The notes beneath the pieces are model-generated. The model was not told where the DNA came from and made no database searches. It saw nothing but the letters and a program-made list of their open reading frames with translations. Shown here piece after piece: positions 47,783 to 56,316 of a DNA stretch of 64,000 nt (position 1 is the stretch's first letter; the number at the start of each line of letters is the position of its first letter). Source of the stretch: Albidovulum sp. (GTDB lineage: Bacteria > Pseudomonadota > Alphaproteobacteria > Rhodobacterales > Rhodobacteraceae); NCBI GenBank assembly GCA_028823855.1, contig JAPPFL010000024.1, forward strand, positions 1-64,000, in the 5' to 3' direction. The position numbers and the translations under genes were made by a program.

Positions 47783-47806
47783 CGGGGGCGCCGCGAAGCT
47801 CCCCCG
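47783..47806 (-). terminator. Stem-loop between binding-protein and permease genes
   Basis: CGGGGG (47783-47788) pairs with CCCCCG (47801-47806) around a 12-base loop. Without a T tract it is more likely an mRNA-stabilising or attenuating hairpin, which is common between binding-protein and permease genes. Confidence 0.5.
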
Positions 47807-47813
47807 GAATAGC

Positions 47814-48842
47814 TCAGTTGCCGAAGACCTCGTTCCAACGCTCGATCCATTCGGGCTTGGCGGCGTTCATCTTGGCGTTGTCCATTCGCTTTAGCCCGTT
47901 GACCATCTCGGCTCCGTAGGTCCAGAGCCTCGCCGCCGCGGGCGTCAGTTCGACCGAGGTGTGAACCGGCGCGTCGACGCCGTTCTCGGCCAGAGTCTTC
48001 TGCAGTTCAGGATCGAGGACGAAATTGATGAACTCGTGCGCAAGTTCGACGTTCGTGGCGCCGATAGGGATGTTGATCGTATTCATCGTGGCGATGTCGC
48101 CATCCTCCAGCTCCGCCCAGACGACCGTCGGCACGGCCTCTTGCAGGCGGCCGAGCGCGAAGTCTTGCGCGAGGCTCACGCTGATCTCGCCGGTTGAGAA
48201 GAGGTTAATCATTTCCGACCCGGTGTTGTAGTTCTTCAAGACGTTGGGCTTCAGCATTTCAATCTCGGCAAAAGCCGAGTCGGGATCTTCATAGGCGTTC
48301 ACCCCGGCCCTATCGCCGGCCAGAACGACGACCATCGGCCCGGCGGTTGTTGTGATTCCGGGAAGGGAGATCTTACCGGCCAGATCCCCGCGCCACAGAT
48401 CGCCCCAGGACGTGATGGGCTCGCTGACCTGCGAGGAGTCGTAGACTATGCCGACTCGGCCCAACGTATAGGCGGGGCCATAGTCGCCCATCGGCGCCTC
48501 AGCCATCTGGTAGACGCCGACGAGATTTGGCAGTCTAGAGCGGTCGACTGTCTGAAAAAGCCCCTTGTCAATCCCGAGCTGAGCGAAGCTGTCGGGCAGG
48601 TAGATAAGATCGACCCCCTTGCCGCCACGAATCTCGATCTTGCTGATCCGGTCAGCGCTGTTGCCGGTCTCGAATATGATTTCGCAACCGCACTGCTCCT
48701 GGAACGGTTCGACGATATACTCGTTCAGCTTGTCGCCATTAAAGCCCCACCAGGAGACTACGAGCGTCTCGGCCTGAACGGATACCGGCAGCACCGCGAG
48801 CGTCAGTGCCACGGCGAAAGACTTTGAACATCTTGTCATCAT
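47814..48842 (-). CDS. Spermidine/putrescine-type periplasmic binding protein (PotD-like)
   Basis: A 342-residue binding protein. The ATG at 48842 follows GAGGGA and gives a signal peptide ending about V-S-V-Q-A-E. The mature part has L-V-V-S-W-W-G-F-N-G, G-V-D-L-I-Y-L-P-D-S-F, A-Y-T-L-G-R-V-G-I-V-Y-D and the H-E-F-I-N-F-V-L-D-P pattern of this family. Leading gene of the leftward transporter/peptidase operon. Confidence 0.92.
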   Translation of the reverse strand: MMTRCSKSFAVALTLAVLPVSVQAETLVVSWWGFNGDKLNEYIVEPFQEQCGCEIIFETGNSADRISKIEIRGGKGVDLIYLPDSFAQLGIDKGLFQTVDRSRLPNLVGVYQMAEAPMGDYGPAYTLGRVGIVYDSSQVSEPITSWGDLWRGDLAGKISLPGITTTAGPMVVVLAGDRAGVNAYEDPDSAFAEIEMLKPNVLKNYNTGSEMINLFSTGEISVSLAQDFALGRLQEAVPTVVWAELEDGDIATMNTINIPIGATNVELAHEFINFVLDPELQKTLAENGVDAPVHTSVELTPAAARLWTYGAEMVNGLKRMDNAKMNAAKPEWIERWNEVFGN

Positions 48843-51655
48843 TTTTGGTTCCCTCATGGCGACGTTTTTGTCGAATCTGTTTCAGCCCCGCGACTTATTG
48901 CGCGAGGTCGGAAGTTTAGCACATCCTTTGGTTTTTGCAAGAAAGCCGGCTCCACTAACCATTGCCGGCGAGCTGGGGAATATGAGGGTTCCATCGCCTC
49001 TTTGGAGAAGCGAGTAGGGACTGCGAAATTGCAGTCCGCTGAAAGACTTTATTTCCCTCCCAATCCACAGTAACGGTGTCGGCGCTCTTTCTGGACCGAT
49101 CTTCAAAGCCGGGTATCGACTCTATTCGGACGTCTTTCACTCTCCAGCATCAATTTCGTCCATTCCGGCTTCATTCTCCGGTTCTTGACGAACCGTCTTT
49201 CCGACCCCGATTCCGGACGATCGCTCAGATCCCTTTTTCTGCACGGGGGGCTAAGGCGGCAATCTTCCCGCCATCCTTACTCAGCTTTGAACATCCTCGC
49301 TGCGCCGTGGAGGCCGGTATTCAACGGATCGACATTTTCCAGCCGGAAAGTCGGATTTCCAGGGAATTTCGTGGTTCTGGCAGCCTCTCTCGTGCCGTTC
49401 AGGAAAAAATGCACCGGCGATCACCTACGAGTGGTGAAAGGGGGTTCAGACCAGCACCGTAGGCATCATGGAGTTTGCGCGCCTGCGACGATGGAAAGAC
49501 GCAGCTTCGTGGCGAAGTGAAGTCGAGCGTCAACCTACCTGCGGAAACCAAGGGAATTCGCCGTCGTAATGCGGCGCCAGAGCCCAGATTCCCTTGCGCC
49601 TTGCGGAAGTAGAATGTGCGGTGGCTTCCCAACTTTGGCAGGTCTACGCGTTCCAGCGTATATATCAACGCGAACCCCGCTAGGACCTTGGCAACGAGGC
49701 GAACTGCAATGTCGTGGCTCCACGCATGCGCGACCTGGCGGTGAACTCGCTGCCGTCCGAGCCTAGGGTCGAGGCCGGCGCCGCGTCGCCGAGCGCAAAC
49801 CGGCCTCAGAGATACGCGCTGCCCTGACCCCGGCCTCGTCCCCGTTGCTGCCGTCTACAAGCGAAGGCACGCGCTAGAAACGTCCTCTGTTGTCTCGATT
49901 TTCCTTGGCGTTCGCTCTACGCCGAACTCACCGCGCAGCGTCCGCGTCCGCTCGTCGACGTCCCGGGTTGAACCCTTTCGGCGACAGGCACGATAGTGGC
50001 AACTGTCATGCCCGTGATGTTGAACGACACCCGCGCTCGACCGCCTGCCGAATGCCGCTGAACGAAATGTCCGTGCGCGCCAGCCATGCTAGCGGCGCGA
50101 GACGAAAATATTCGCCGACCCCCACAAGGGTCGGAGCGGGGCCGGCTTCGCGCGCATGCCGCCGCTAGCGGACGAGCGTCCTCGGGCCAAGGCCTCGGCG
50201 CCCCCGCCCTCCAGCTCGAGTTCGACGAGGATCTCGCGCCGCTCCTCGGCATTTCCGGCGTTAGGCCATTCGCCAGGCCCTGGCCGGAACGTCTATAACC
50301 ATTGCTCCTTGCCGCAATTGTTCGGGCTCAAGGGCAAAGGCCCAGGCGGCCCCCGGTTCAACCCGCAATCCACGCGGCGCAAAACGGCCGATTACCACTA
50401 GGTTTCTTAGGCATTCGACATATTGGCCCGCCGGAATACTTTCCGCTCGAGAGATCGGGCAGGGAGCGGTTCGCGCCTGCGCGAATATGAATCCCTCGCT
50501 TTTTCTTGACTGTCGGTCGCCGAAATATTGGCTGCCACTCAAACGTGATTTGCAAACGGTATGCCTGAGTCATTCGGACTTGAGGTGTTTTTTTCCGGTA
50601 TTTGGCCTGGCGATGAATCTTTAAGTGTTAGAATGTTTCCGGTTTCCTGATTGAGGCCGAATCTAAGCCGAGCGAGCTTTGACTTTTATTCCTTAGTTTC
50701 GGTTGGCACGCAACCCGCGTCGTCGACCGCCGACGCCATGACTTTTTGCCTGCATTCTTTGCGCGGAACAGTCGCGTTTCACATAAAAGGCTATTCCGAT
50801 CGATGCGAGACTGCCGAGCGCGGTATTCGGCATGGAAGCCGTATCGAATCGAGATTTGGGCCTGTGGGCTTTCCGGCGCACGCGGAATTGCTCGGTCGGC
50901 CAAGTCAAGGCCGCCGCACCGATTGCTTGCTGGACGGTTGCGGCCTCCCGATTTGCGACGGAGATTCGGCCCCGGAACGGTAGTGTTTCCGAAACGAGGC
51001 AAATGCAGACATTCTGCTGGCGATGAGCGCCAAGACGATGGAGGTGCAGTACGGCATGAATTTGGCACCGGTCGCCGTAGCAAGTAGGGCGAATTTCGGC
51101 GGCGCGCGGCCGCCCGCGGACCAAGCTGGCAAAATTCTGCGTGGTTTTTCGCCTAGGCGAGGATGCGTGAGTGGAAACCGCGTCTGTTGCTCGACGATTC
51201 GCTGGAATCGCCATTCGCCAATCCAAAAGTCGCCGTACGGGGGCATCTCCGCGAACGGCGAACTCGATCTCCAGGTTGTCCGCGGCAACAAGCAGTCGGG
51301 AAACCAGCGAACGCCGCGCTCGGAAGTATGTTTCTAGTCCACGCCAGCTCCAGACTTGGCGCCCGAACTGACACAAAACATTGAAGACATTGGGCGCTTG
51401 TCGAATTTTCTTTGATCAACCCTAGCTTGAAGATTGCAAATTAATCGAGACTTTGGTAGGAAAAGAAGGGGAGATGCCGCACGATACTCATTTGATTTTT
51501 CAAGGCGGCTTTCGATTTGCCGAGCCCGTTAGGTCGATTAAAAACTGGTCGGGACGCCGTGTCGGAACGTCTAGACTCTTTCCCATTTCGTATAAAATCA
51601 TTTGGTGCGGCCGTAATTCAAGAATCGCCGTGTCATTGTGTGCGGGAGAACCAAA
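48843..51655 (+). other. 2.8-kb right flank of the island, no supported gene
   Basis: Mixed base composition: G+C-rich from about 49560 to 50400 and lower elsewhere. Many overlapping short frames on both strands, none with a recognisable domain or a stable open frame. It contains the right copy of the flanking repeat and probably decayed mobile or coding DNA. Confidence 0.5.
50351..50393 (+). repeat. Right copy of an imperfect 43-bp direct repeat flanking the island
   Basis: Matches 43040-43082 at 33 of 43 positions in the same orientation. The two copies bracket the G+C-rich transporter/peptidase operon, 7.3 kb apart. Confidence 0.45.
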
Positions 51656-52399
51656 ATGATCATTTATCCCACCATTCAGTTGATGAATGGCCGTTGCGTA
51701 AGTCTTTTTCGCGGCCGCACCGAGGAGCCAAGAATCTGGCACGTGGATCCGTTGGAAAAAGCCAAAGAATTTTACGCTGCGGGCGCGGAGTGGATGCACA
51801 TTACGGATTTCGATGCCATGGAAGGCGACTATCGAAACTCCGAACTAATTCTTTCGATAATTCGACAGGTCGGTATCGCAGTTCAACTCGGGGGAGGATT
51901 TCGATCTCAGGAGAGAATTGCGGAGTGGATCGACTTGGGAGTGGGGCGCATTGTGCTTGGTACTCTAGCGGTGCAAAATCAGGCATGGGCAAAACGAGCT
52001 GCGAAATTATTTCCCGACCAAATCGTAGTTTCAGTTGATGTCTGGAAGGGATCCGTAATGATTGGCGGATGGCGAAACAAGAATGCGATTCCTCCCGAGA
52101 AGCTTATCGATTCCTACCTGTACTCGCCGCTCGCCGGCTTTATTGTAACCGACATCGATTCAAGCGTTGACCAGCGGGAGAGTTCCCTGGCTCTAGTGAC
52201 TTCATTGGCTAGTCTCGCAAGATCTCCCGTAATCGCAAGCGGCTTGATACGCACCAGCGACGACGTTTCAAGATTGAAATACGTTCCAAATGTCGCAGGC
52301 GCCATCGTTGGAACCGCGCTTCTTGAAAAGACGGTGGAATTGGAAGAGGCTTTGGCGATAGCGCAGCCAACGCCGGAATCAAAGGCCGAATTTATCTAA
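51656..52399 (+). CDS. HisA-like TIM-barrel protein lacking the first catalytic Asp
   Basis: A 247-residue barrel clearly related to HisA (ProFAR isomerase): P-L-E-K-A-K-x-x-x-x-A-G-A-E-W-M-H-I-T-D-F-D, V-Q-L-G-G-G-F-R-S, V-G-R-I-V-L-G-T-L-A-V, S-V-D-V-W-K-G and I-V-G-T-A-L. Yet residue 8, the Asp that acts as general base in HisA, is Gln (Y-P-T-I-Q-L-M-N-G). The usual A-S-G-G phosphate loop also reads A-S-G-L. Asp128 (second catalytic position) is kept. No other his gene is nearby. The ATG has GGGAGA eight bases upstream, so an open six-codon extension is not used. It may be a HisA paralogue with another function. Confidence 0.85.
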   Translation: MIIYPTIQLMNGRCVSLFRGRTEEPRIWHVDPLEKAKEFYAAGAEWMHITDFDAMEGDYRNSELILSIIRQVGIAVQLGGGFRSQERIAEWIDLGVGRIVLGTLAVQNQAWAKRAAKLFPDQIVVSVDVWKGSVMIGGWRNKNAIPPEKLIDSYLYSPLAGFIVTDIDSSVDQRESSLALVTSLASLARSPVIASGLIRTSDDVSRLKYVPNVAGAIVGTALLEKTVELEEALAIAQPTPESKAEFI

Positions 52400-52510
52400 G
52401 CATTCCAATCTGGAAAACGCCGAAGGGCGCTACCGCGAGAAAGGGTTCTTGCCGCCTGCCCGCGTCGGCGTGTATCAGTCCATCGAATTTTTTCTTTTGG
52501 AGCAAAGCGA

Positions 52511-53770
52511 ATGCGAAGAGTAGCCGTTACCGGCCTCGGCATGGTCACTCCACTCGCCTGCGGTGTCAACGAGACGTGGTCCTTAATCCTCGACGGGCGA
52601 TCGGGGTCGGGAACGATTGCAAGTTTCGACGCGTCGCATCTCGCAACGAATTACGCTTGCGAGATACCTAGAGGCGAAAATGTCGGCGAATTCAATCCGG
52701 ACGACTGGCTCGAGCCGCGCGAGCGACGAAAAATCGACGATTTTATCCTGTTTGCGATTGCAGCATCCGATCAAGCAATCGAAGACTCTCAGTGGCGGCC
52801 TTCCAACGACAAAGATCGATGCCGCACCGGCGTAATGATAGGTTCGGGTATCGGCGGGATGGCATCGATTGCAGAAACGACTTTGCTTCTCAAAGAGCGT
52901 GGCCCGAGGCGCATATCCCCTTTTTTCATTCCTGGAGCTCTCATCAATCTAGCCTCGGGGCATGTCTCTATTCGACATGGGTTCAAGGGGCCTAATCACG
53001 CTGCGGTGACCGCTTGCGCTACGGGAGCCCATGCGATCGGCGATGCGGCGAGGCTCATTCAATTTGGCGATGCCGACGTCATGGTTGCGGGCGGCGCCGA
53101 GAATCCTATTTCGGAGATAGGGATAGCCGGATTCAACGCATGCAAGGCATTGTCGACAAAGCGACGCGACGAACCCGAAAAGGCGAGCCGCCCGTTTGAC
53201 AAGGACAGGGACGGTTTCGTTATGGGCGAGGGCGCGGGCGTAGTCGTGCTTGAAGAACTCGAGCATGCGCGCGCGAGGGGCGCCAAGATATACGCCGAAA
53301 TTCTTGGATACGGACTTTCCGGCGATGCATCGCATATTACAGCGCCGGCGGCAGACGGTCAGGGCGGCTTCCGTTCCATGGCAGCGGCAATTTCAAGAGC
53401 GGGGCTCGATCCAAGTAAAATCGACTACATAAACGCTCACGGAACTTCGACCATGGCCGACGCGATCGAGTTGTCGGCCATTGAGCGGCTCTTCGGCAAT
53501 TCTGTTGAGAGCATGACGGTATCTTCAACTAAATCGGCGATCGGCCACCTTCTTGGCGCCGCTGGCGCGGTTGAAGCCGTATTCTGCATCCTTGCAATAC
53601 GCGATCAGGTGGCGCCTCCGACGATCAATCTCGATTCGCCGGATGTCGGCGAATTGTTTGATCTTGCGCCGAATAGCGCGCGGCGGCGAGATATCGAATT
53701 CGCGCTTTCAAATTCTTTCGGTTTCGGAGGTTCAAATGCTTCGCTGGTATTGGGCAGGATCGACTTTTGA
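52511..53770 (+). CDS. fabF: 3-Oxoacyl-ACP synthase II
   Basis: A 419-residue condensing enzyme that elongates acyl-ACP with malonyl-ACP. The Cys-His-His triad is visible: nucleophile Cys in T-A-C-A-T-G-A-H (about 169), His in N-A-H-G-T-S-T (about 310) and His in K-S-A-I-G-H-L-L-G-A-A-G (about 346). C-terminal N-S-F-G-F-G-G-S-N. GGAG precedes the ATG. Its stop overlaps the next start (TGATG). It is detached from fabD-fabG-acpP by the island and needs its own promoter. Confidence 0.97.
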   Translation: MRRVAVTGLGMVTPLACGVNETWSLILDGRSGSGTIASFDASHLATNYACEIPRGENVGEFNPDDWLEPRERRKIDDFILFAIAASDQAIEDSQWRPSNDKDRCRTGVMIGSGIGGMASIAETTLLLKERGPRRISPFFIPGALINLASGHVSIRHGFKGPNHAAVTACATGAHAIGDAARLIQFGDADVMVAGGAENPISEIGIAGFNACKALSTKRRDEPEKASRPFDKDRDGFVMGEGAGVVVLEELEHARARGAKIYAEILGYGLSGDASHITAPAADGQGGFRSMAAAISRAGLDPSKIDYINAHGTSTMADAIELSAIERLFGNSVESMTVSSTKSAIGHLLGAAGAVEAVFCILAIRDQVAPPTINLDSPDVGELFDLAPNSARRRDIEFALSNSFGFGGSNASLVLGRIDF

Positions 53771-54918
53771 TGTGGCGGCATGCTGGCTCGAATCTAGTAA
53801 CGCTACTTTTTTTTGCTGGTCTGGCCGTATTTGCCTCAATTTCGATAGGACATCGTATGTTTTTGGATGAGGGGCCGCTCCGAAACGCGATTTTTTTTGA
53901 AGTCCCGAAAGGGTCAACGGTGTCTGAAGTCGCCGAAGACCTGGCTCGGGAAGGCGCCATCGCAAGCGCGGCAATTTTCAAATTGGGGGCAAAGTTATGG
54001 CATGAGGGAGAAGGCTTGAAATTTGGAAGCTACGAAATTCCGGCTCGGGCTTCGATGGAGTCCATACTCCGCGCCGTTACAACCGCCGGGTCGAGCAGCT
54101 ACCGATACCGGCTCCGCTACCGGATCAAGAGCGAAGGAGCTAACTTAACGCTGTTCGAAAGGATACCGGAGACGGGAGAATCCGTACCTCTAGTTAGTTT
54201 CCAAGTAAGCGAACCTGCGCCTGACAATTTTACTAAAATTGCAAATTCCGGAATACCGTTTGACTACCTTGTCGCGATACCGGAAGGCTTGACAAGCTGG
54301 CAGGTCGTCGGCGGTTTGCGTCAAGCGCCATTTCTCATAGGAGAAATTGAGCATATTCCTGAAGAAGGATCGCTCGCTCCGGCTACCTACCAAGTCATGG
54401 AAGGCTCGACTCGCAAGAGCCTCTTGGAGAAGATGGCGCGTTCCCAGACTGCAATTCTAGAGGAGGAATGGTCGAAGCGTGCGCCGAATCTTCCGATTGA
54501 ATCCAAGGAGCAAGCACTGATACTCGCGTCTATTATCGAAAAGGAAACTGGCCTGGCGAGCGAAAGAGATGTTGTTTCATCGGTATTCGTCAATCGATTG
54601 AAGATAGGCATGAGACTGCAAACCGATCCGACCGTGATTTACGGCCTCACCGAAGGAAGGGGAAACTTAAGGCGCGGCCTTCGAAAAAGCGAGCTAGAAA
54701 GAGAGACGCCTTATAACACTTATGTATTTAAGGGCCTGCCGCCGACGCCGATATCGAACCCTGGACGATTGGCAATACGCGCTGCGCTTCATCCAGCCGC
54801 GACGAATTTCCTTTACTTTGTTGCGGACGGCAAGGGCGGCCACAGATTCGCGACGAATTTGCAGGAACACGCGCGAAACGTGCGCGAATGGCGAAGAATT
54901 GAAGGTAATCGCCAATAG
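53770..54918 (+). CDS. mltG: Endolytic murein transglycosylase MltG (YceG-like)
   Basis: A 382-residue inner-membrane protein that cuts nascent glycan strands. One N-terminal membrane anchor (about residues 10-27), a LysM-like subdomain (about 43-95), then the YceG domain with A-L-I-L-A-S-I-I-E-K-E-T carrying the catalytic Glu, R-L-K-I-G-M-R-L-Q-T-D-P-T-V-I-Y-G, Y-N-T-Y and N-P-G-R-L-A-I-R-A-A-L-H-P. The start overlaps the fabF stop. fabF-mltG coupling is typical for Alphaproteobacteria; yicC and gmk, which often follow, are absent. Confidence 0.95.
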   Translation: MWRHAGSNLVTLLFFAGLAVFASISIGHRMFLDEGPLRNAIFFEVPKGSTVSEVAEDLAREGAIASAAIFKLGAKLWHEGEGLKFGSYEIPARASMESILRAVTTAGSSSYRYRLRYRIKSEGANLTLFERIPETGESVPLVSFQVSEPAPDNFTKIANSGIPFDYLVAIPEGLTSWQVVGGLRQAPFLIGEIEHIPEEGSLAPATYQVMEGSTRKSLLEKMARSQTAILEEEWSKRAPNLPIESKEQALILASIIEKETGLASERDVVSSVFVNRLKIGMRLQTDPTVIYGLTEGRGNLRRGLRKSELERETPYNTYVFKGLPPTPISNPGRLAIRAALHPAATNFLYFVADGKGGHRFATNLQEHARNVREWRRIEGNRQ

Positions 54919-55476
54919 ATTCTTTTGCCGAACGATAAGCTATTGCTACTTTACCTAGCCATTCGGTGCTCCAAGGGAAGTTGCGGCAACTGCCCGCTTG
55001 TTGTTCACGCTCCGAATTCAATTCGAATTGCCGGAACTATCGGCGCTCGAGAACGGTTCCAGCCGCATGTCAATTTTAAAGACGCGGGGCGTGCATTCAA
55101 TGTCGACCGCTATCGATGGATCGAATTCCCGACCCGAAGCCGGCGGCGCTCAACCCCAGACGGGCTACGTTTCTAGGCAAAATTTTTTGTAGCGGGTTTT
55201 CTCGGGAATACGAAAACAATCGCCATCTTGAATCTTGAACTATCCGCCGAGCTAGGAGAATTCCCTTTTGTAGGAACCGGAAAGCCGAAACGCGGCTCAA
55301 GCGATTTGGCGTTCGGCATTCCATTTGGATTGACCGTCCGATACGATTGCGTTTCGGCGCCTAATTCCTACTCCTGCCGGAATTATATTTTACTCTCAAC
55401 GATCGCTGATTTAAAAACCGCGTGGGAGCAACTATATGTAAATTAGATTAACTATAATTGACAACGCATTGACCTA
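54919..55476 (+). other. Intergenic stretch, no gene seen
   Basis: 560 bases between mltG and cysE without a recognisable product. Remnants of yicC or gmk were looked for and not found. Confidence 0.4.
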
Positions 55477-56286
55477 ATGATCGAAAGTTCGCCAAATGTA
55501 ACCGCATTGGATCCCGTGTGGGAGCGCATCCGGGATGAAGCCGGTGAATCCGTTAGGAAGGAACCGCTATTGGGCGGGCTCGTCCATACGAGCCTGCTGC
55601 ATCATCATTCGCTGGAAAATGTTCTGGCTTACAGAATGTCGGTAAAGCTGGCATCCAGCGAAATGTCGGAGCAGATTCTACGAGAAATTGCCGACGAAGC
55701 GCATGCCTTTGACAATTCAATCGGAATTGCGGCGCGCGCGGACCTTATCGCCGTTTTGGACCGCGACCCCGCCTGCAATACTCTGCTGCAGCCGATTTTG
55801 TTCTTTAAGGGCTTCCAAGCTATCCAGTGCTATCGCATCGGCCATTGGCTCTGGCAACAAAACCGCCGATTCCTAGCCTACTATATCCAGATGCGCGTCT
55901 CCGAAGTATTCGGTGTCGACATTCATCCCGGCGCGGTTTTGGGCAAGGGAATTATGATGGACCATGCGCATTCGATTGTGATTGGAGAAACAACCCGGGT
56001 CGGGAACAATGTTTCCATGCTCCACTCGGTTACTCTCGGAGGAACCGGCAAGGAAGATGGCGACCGACATCCAAAAATAGGCGAGGGCGTACTCATCGGA
56101 GCAGGCGCGAAGGTGCTCGGAAACATCGTCGTCGGCAGATGTTCACGCATTGCGGCTGGCTCGGTAGTCTTGAAGGATGTTCCGCCCTGCAAAACGGTTG
56201 CCGGAGTTCCGGCTTCAATCGTCGGCGAGGCGGGGTGCGATCAGCCGTCCGAGACGATGAACCAGCTACTTTCCTCGCCTTCTTGA
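55477..56286 (+). CDS. cysE: Serine O-acetyltransferase
   Basis: A 269-residue enzyme making O-acetylserine for cysteine synthesis. The N-terminal helical SAT domain (about 15-125) has L-D-R-D-P-A and Q-A-I-Q-C-Y-R-I-G-H-W. The left-handed beta-helix follows with V-D-I-H-P-G-A-V-L-G-K-G-I-M-M-D-H-A, I-G-E-T-T-R-V-G, H-S-V-T-L-G-G-T-G-K-E-D-G-D-R-H-P-K-I and I-G-A-G-A-K-V-L-G. Catalytic Asp and His (D-H-A and R-H-P) are present. No clear ribosome binding site. Feedback by cysteine is a family property. Confidence 0.96.
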   Translation: MIESSPNVTALDPVWERIRDEAGESVRKEPLLGGLVHTSLLHHHSLENVLAYRMSVKLASSEMSEQILREIADEAHAFDNSIGIAARADLIAVLDRDPACNTLLQPILFFKGFQAIQCYRIGHWLWQQNRRFLAYYIQMRVSEVFGVDIHPGAVLGKGIMMDHAHSIVIGETTRVGNNVSMLHSVTLGGTGKEDGDRHPKIGEGVLIGAGAKVLGNIVVGRCSRIAAGSVVLKDVPPCKTVAGVPASIVGEAGCDQPSETMNQLLSSPS

Positions 56287-56316
56287 TCCAAAAGTACTTT
56301 TCAGTAATTTTCCAAA

